Part shown: positions 60,717-64,000 of the stretch, in pieces
Layout: each line of letters starts with the position of its first letter
Position numbering within the stretch: position 1 is the first letter of the stretch
From: JBHOQX01 sp042408595
GTDB lineage: Bacteria; Chloroflexota; Chloroflexia; Chloroflexales; Roseiflexaceae
NCBI GenBank assembly: GCA_042408595.1
Contig: JBHOQX010000104.1
Span: 1 to 64,000, forward strand
Length of the DNA: 64,000 nt
Direction: 5' to 3'
The notes under the pieces: generated by a model
Seen by the model: only the letters and a program-made list of their open reading frames with translations
The model's database searches: none
What the model was told of the DNA's origin: nothing
Made by a program: the position numbers and the translations under genes

Positions 60717-61208
60717 CTAAAAGCCTATGGCAGATTGCCGCCACGCCAGATGCACGGTGAGGTACCACCCTAGGGCGACGATCCAGACGAGATTCGGCAG
60801 CTCTTGTGCCTCGGGCATGATGTCAACGGTTGCTTTCGGAACCCAGAGACCGTGCATTTGGTAGCGCACCAGCACCGTCCCATCCTCCTGTTCGATGCGG
60901 TAGTCGTTCTGCCATTGCTTCGTGCTGAAGCGCAGCTGCGGCCCACCGACTAGCGCTAGCGTGCCACCATAACTCCACGTGTTGCTGGTGTACCGCGCCA
61001 CCGTTTCGTTCGTCTCCGCCGTCAAGACCTCAACATTTCCGCCCCACGGATCACCTTTGAAGATCCAGCGCCCTTGCGCATGCTCAAACTCGGCGCTTTT
61101 CGCAAACACCCCTGAAAGGGTCAGCCGTCCGACGATGGCGTCTTGCGCCTTCAGCTCGTACGTGATGCCGAAGCTATCGGGCGAGCTCCATTCTAGTCGC
61201 TGCGCCAA
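60717..61208 (-). CDS. Tubby C-terminal/LURP-one-like beta-barrel protein (tentative)
   Basis: 163 residues. Alternating short beta segments (DSFGITYELKAQDAIVGRLT, GRWIFKGDPWGGNVEVLTAE, LRFSTKQWQNDYRIEQEDGT) followed by one hydrophobic helix LPNLVWIVALGWYLTVHLAW near the C-terminus. The pattern of default-versus-substance strands recalls the LURP-one/tubby C-terminal barrel, but no fixed motif proves it. A Pho-box-like triple repeat lies 70-100 bases upstream. Function unknown. Confidence 0.55.
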   Translation of the reverse strand: MAQRLEWSSPDSFGITYELKAQDAIVGRLTLSGVFAKSAEFEHAQGRWIFKGDPWGGNVEVLTAETNETVARYTSNTWSYGGTLALVGGPQLRFSTKQWQNDYRIEQEDGTVLVRYQMHGLWVPKATVDIMPEAQELPNLVWIVALGWYLTVHLAWRQSAIGF

Positions 61209-61709
61209 GGGCGTGACTAGTGCTTACATGGCGGTTCTCCTGTTTATCCAGTCATAAGGCGGTAATATAATACAGATTATTTGTTAATAGCTTGTTAATG
61301 TTTGTTAATGTACATTTTAAGCTTGTTTGCGTATACAATGCGATATATTTCAAGATAAGAATGGTAACCGTTTATAATGTGTTTTAAATTTGCATTAGGC
61401 ATCTACATATTGCTTTTAGAAACAGAAAATAAGTATCGGTCAACTGCCGAATGGTACGTGCGGTGTCAACACCGCGTTGAAGGTATGAGAACGGGCACAG
61501 CACTTCAACGCCCAGCATGCATCATTCGACATACGACCACGACCGCCAGGCCGATATGACACCCCTGGCCAGGCCGCTGTAGGAACGCATTGAGCTGCTG
61601 GACGGGGTATCTGTCTGTATCGATTTTGAGCAGCAATCGTATGTGTGCAGTGCCGCTTTGCTGGTATGATAGCCGCATGGATTCGCCGCACGTGAAAGGA
61701 ACACAACCT
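61209..61709. other. A+T-rich spacer
   Basis: About 500 bases, strikingly A+T-rich between 61255 and 61440 compared with the rest of the window. No gene recognised. It holds the Pho-box-like repeats and the promoter of the 60717-61208 gene. GAAAGGA (61693-61699) is the ribosome site of the beta-helix gene. Confidence 0.55.
61267..61309 (-). promoter_or_regulatory. Pho-box-like direct repeats with -10
   Basis: TTGTTAAT occurs at 61281-61288, 61292-61299 and 61302-61309, a period of 10-11 bases. On the minus strand this is ATTAACAA, three TTAACA words as in Bacillus PhoP boxes. A minus-strand TATTAT (61272-61267) follows at the distance expected for an activator bound just upstream of the -10. 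Confidence 0.5.
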
Positions 61710-63241
61710 ATGGGGCATCATCGTTCCCTCCGCTAGATGGTGGTTATGCTCCTGGCGCTGCTGCTGGCAGGGCTGGGCGCCCCGCCGGCCCGCGCCGCCA
61801 GCGTCCGCTACGCCGCGATCACGGCGCAGGGCAGAGGCGACTGTTCGTCCTGGGGCAACGCCTGCACGCTGCAGACCGCGCTCAGCGGCGCGGCAAGTGG
61901 CGACCAGATTTGGGTCAAGCAAGGGGTGCACAAACCCGGCTCAGCCGGCAGCCGCACGGCGACTTTCGCGCTGAAGAGCGATGTGGCGGTGTATGGCGGC
62001 TTCGTCGGGACCGAGACCGCGCTCAGCCAGCGCGACCCGGCGACCTACCGGACCATCCTCAGCGGCGCATTGATAACAATGACATCAATACCGACCTCAA
62101 CAACATCGCCGAGAACGCGACGGACATCCAGGGCAGCAACAGCTACCATGTGGTGACCGGCAATGGCACGAACGCGACCGCCGTCTTAGACGGCGTGGTG
62201 ATCACCGCCGGGCAAGCGAATGACACATCGGTCCCCAATAACGCTGGCGGCGGAATGACCACCAACGCCGGTAGCCCGACGCTCACGAACGTGACCTTCA
62301 GCGGCAACAGTGGGAACAGCGGCGGCGGGATGTTCAACACCAGCAGCAACCCGACGCTGACCAACGTGGTCTTCAGCGGCAATCAAGCCACCGCCACGTC
62401 ATCCTTTGGCGGCGGGATGTTCAACGTCAGCAGCAGCAGCCCGACGCTGACAAACGTGACCTTCAGCGGTAACAGCGCGGCCAACGGCGGCGGGATGTAC
62501 AACGGCAGCAGCCCGACGCTGCAGAACGTGATCATCGCCAAGAGTGTGTCCGGCGGGGATTGCCAGGGAACGGTCACGCCCGGGTCTGCCTCCAACCTGA
62601 TCGAGGACAGCAGCAACGCCTGCGGTTTAACGCATGGAAGCAACAACAACATTATCGGGCAGGACCCGCGGTTTGTGGATGCCGATGGGGCCGATAACAC
62701 CGTTGGGACTGCCGATGATAATCTGCGCCTGCTCGTGACGTCCCCTGCGATCGATGCGGGTAATAATGCGTTCGTGCCGTCCAGCGTCACCCCCGACCTG
62801 GCCGGCAACCCGCGCATCGTCGATGGCAACGGCGATAACACCGCGACCGTTGACATGGGCGCCTACGAGCTGTCTGATACCATTGCGCCAACCGTCACCT
62901 CGAGCACCCGCGCCAGCCCGAACCCGACCAATGCCGCCAGCGTGCAGTTCGTCGTGATCTTCAGCGAGAGCGTGACCGGCGTGGATGCGGCGGACTTCAG
63001 CCTGGCCACCACCGGCAGCCTGAGCGGGGCGAGCGTGACGGGGGTGAGCGGGGCCGGCGCGAGCTACACCGTGACCGTCGCGACGGGCGGCGGCAGCGGC
63101 ACGCTGCGCCTCGACCTGAACGCCAGCGGCACCGGCATCCAGGACCTGGTGGGCAATCCCATCAGCAGCGGGTTTACCACCGGCGAGGTGTACACCATTA
63201 CCAAGACAACCGCGGTTTTCCTGCCGCTGGCGATCCGCTAG
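61710..63241 (+). pseudogene. Secreted right-handed beta-helix protein, nonsense plus frameshift
   Basis: With the ribosome site GAAAGGA the natural start is ATG 61710 (MGHHRSLR), followed at once by a TAG (61734-61736) and the signal peptide MVVMLLALLLAGLGAPPARA. The first domain reads RYAAITAQGRGDCSSWGNAC to VYGGFVGTETALSQRDPATY. One base is missing near 62070, and the protein goes on in another frame with parallel-beta-helix repeats (SPTLTNVTFSGNSGNSGGGM and three more), a SPAIDAGNN end cap, an Ig-like domain (PTVTSSTRASPNP) and the C-terminal motif VFLPLAIR. This ending is common on secreted proteins of Chloroflexota. Confidence 0.82.
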
Positions 63242-63267
63242 GTCGGTAGGTTGCGCACCTGGCGCCA

Positions 63268-63296
63268 CTGCGGGGAACCGCCCTGGGTCCCCGCAG
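63268..63296 (+). terminator. Hairpin after the beta-helix gene
   Basis: CTGCGGGGA (63268-63276) pairs with TCCCCGCAG (63288-63296), 27 bases after the stop. No U tract. Confidence 0.5.
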
Positions 63297-63400
63297 GGCG
63301 CAGCAGCGGCCTGGTCGCACAGCGCAGGCCGGGTTGCTGCGGTCTCGCGCGACGGTCCATGGCAGGCTGCCATAGGCGGTGCGAATCGAGCACAGCGGGC

Positions 63401-63443
63401 CGAGCAGTGAGGCGCGAGAGCGACGCTCACGCCTCACTGCTCG
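63401..63443. repeat. 14-bp perfect inverted repeat with nested hairpin
   Basis: CGAGCAGTGAGGCG (63401-63414) is mirrored by CGCCTCACTGCTCG (63430-63443). Inside the 15-base loop GAGCG and CGCTC can pair again. Confidence 0.65.
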
Positions 63444-63561
63444 CGCCTCTCCCGGCACTCCGCGCATGCGTCGCCCTGGCCAGATATGGCCAACGCGCGC
63501 CATGTGCGGGGGCGCACACCGTGCTCGCCCCACGCCCCGCCGTGCCACGCGCATCCTCCTA

Positions 63562-63591
63562 TTGACCGTCGCACCCCCGCCGTGCTATGCT
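63562..63591 (+). promoter_or_regulatory. Promoter of the GAF-sensor gene
   Basis: TTGACC (63562-63567), 18 bases, TGC-TATGCT (63583-63591), followed by AGGCTGG as at the HU promoter. About 60 bases before the ATG. Confidence 0.65.
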
Positions 63592-63653
63592 AGGCTGGTC
63601 CATTTGGAACCCCCCGCGACCGATCGTTCGAGATGAGCGACAGGAGCAGGCCG

Positions 63654-64000
63654 ATGGAGAGCGCACCTGATGTGCCGGACAAGCTGCGCGATCCGCAGCG
63701 CTTGCAGGCGCTCGACGCGCTCGACCTGCTTGGGCAGCCGTTGGCGCCGTCGTTCACCCGGATCGCCCGACTGATCGCACAGCTGCTCCACGCGCCGATA
63801 GCCCTCGTCACGCTGGTGAGCGCCGACCGGCAGATATTTCTGGGGGGCGTTGGGCTGCCGGAGCCCTGGGCACGCAGCGGCGAAACGCCGCTGTCGCATT
63901 CCTTCTGCCAATATGTGGTCGCCGACGACCGTCCGCTGCAGGTCGCCGATGCGCGCGGCGACCCGCTCCTTCAGCACAATTTGGCCATCCGCGACCTGGG
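63654..64000 (+). CDS. GAF-domain sensor protein, N-terminal part (runs off the window)
   Basis: 115 codons to the window edge without a stop. After RDPQRLQALDALDLLG comes a GAF domain: SFTRIARLIAQLLHAPIALV, LVSADRQIFLGGVGLPEPW, LSHSFCQYVVADDRPLQVAD and NLAIRDLG. In relatives this N-terminus precedes a histidine kinase, PP2C phosphatase or GGDEF domain, and which applies here is not visible. GGAG eight bases before the ATG at 63654 supports this start over the in-frame ATG at 63633. Confidence 0.85.
   Translation, partial: MESAPDVPDKLRDPQRLQALDALDLLGQPLAPSFTRIARLIAQLLHAPIALVTLVSADRQIFLGGVGLPEPWARSGETPLSHSFCQYVVADDRPLQVADARGDPLLQHNLAIRDL

Larger units (their letters stand above)
63297..63653. 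other. Spacer before the GAF-sensor gene
   Basis: No gene recognised. It contains the large inverted repeat at 63401-63443 and the promoter at 63562-63591. Confidence 0.45.

Overview
The window is GC-rich (roughly two thirds G+C by eye) and carries a gene set typical of Chloroflexota, probably class Chloroflexia. Pointers are a beta-helix secreted protein ending in VFLPLAIR, a ClpC / S1 / RadA / PIN-TRAM core block, a mevalonate-kinase-like GHMP kinase, and spacers full of low-complexity GGACG-type and TTCCC-type repeats. The species cannot be named from sequence alone.

Layout. 1-8511: a plus-strand sugar-acid locus (ABC binding protein with a damaged 5' end, a fused two-domain permease, a glucarate-dehydratase-like enolase, a TIM-barrel isomerase, an SDR and an MDR dehydrogenase). 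8512-10090: a decayed IS3-type element. 10291-12600: a decayed integron: a csaA cassette, a reverse-strand intI pseudogene, and DUF1697 and DUF488 cassettes. Each cassette begins with bases complementary to the R'' arm of its own attC. 12655-15522: two reductase-fold (RibD_C) genes and an HD-domain gene fused by a breakpoint to an amidase tail. 15523-22020: repeats, an IS3 orfA remnant, a cobalamin-binding protein, a lipoprotein, an SDR, hisC (with an in-frame repeat insertion), a cytochrome c and a glucose/sorbosone-dehydrogenase-like propeller. 22261-23007: phosphatidylcholine synthase.

23146-36103 is a second carbohydrate locus built around one divergent promoter/operator region at 31419-31549. 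The minus arm has an epimerase, nucleoside hydrolase, two ABC permeases, a binding protein, a DUF5060/DUF4038 glycosidase and a FadR-type regulator. The plus arm has an SDR, a GHMP kinase, a cyclase-family hydrolase and a fused ribulose-phosphate-epimerase-like / D-3-phosphoglycerate-dehydrogenase-like protein. galT and dtd follow, then housekeeping genes (PIN-TRAM, radA, clpC, rpsA, HU, birA).

46372-52591 is a third sugar-acid locus (FadR-type regulator, SDR, galactonate-dehydratase-like enzyme, ABC ATPase, SDR, UlaG-like lactonase). A deletion has joined the start of its permease gene to the ATPase gene. Then come tRNA-Gly(CCC), a degraded HicA-like toxin gene, a VOC pseudogene, a serine hydrolase and small accessory genes. 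57703-60613 is a compact terpene locus: C-methyltransferase, class I terpene synthase and a membrane STAS-domain protein. The right end has a tubby/LURP-like protein behind a Pho-box-like repeat, a broken beta-helix protein and the start of a GAF-domain sensor.

The strongest candidates for something new are the chloroflexotal integron remnant, the methyltransferase/terpene synthase/STAS operon, the RPE-dehydrogenase fusion and the repeat that has invaded hisC. Several genes carry single-base frameshifts or stops. Decay is likely for some, but sequence error should be excluded first.
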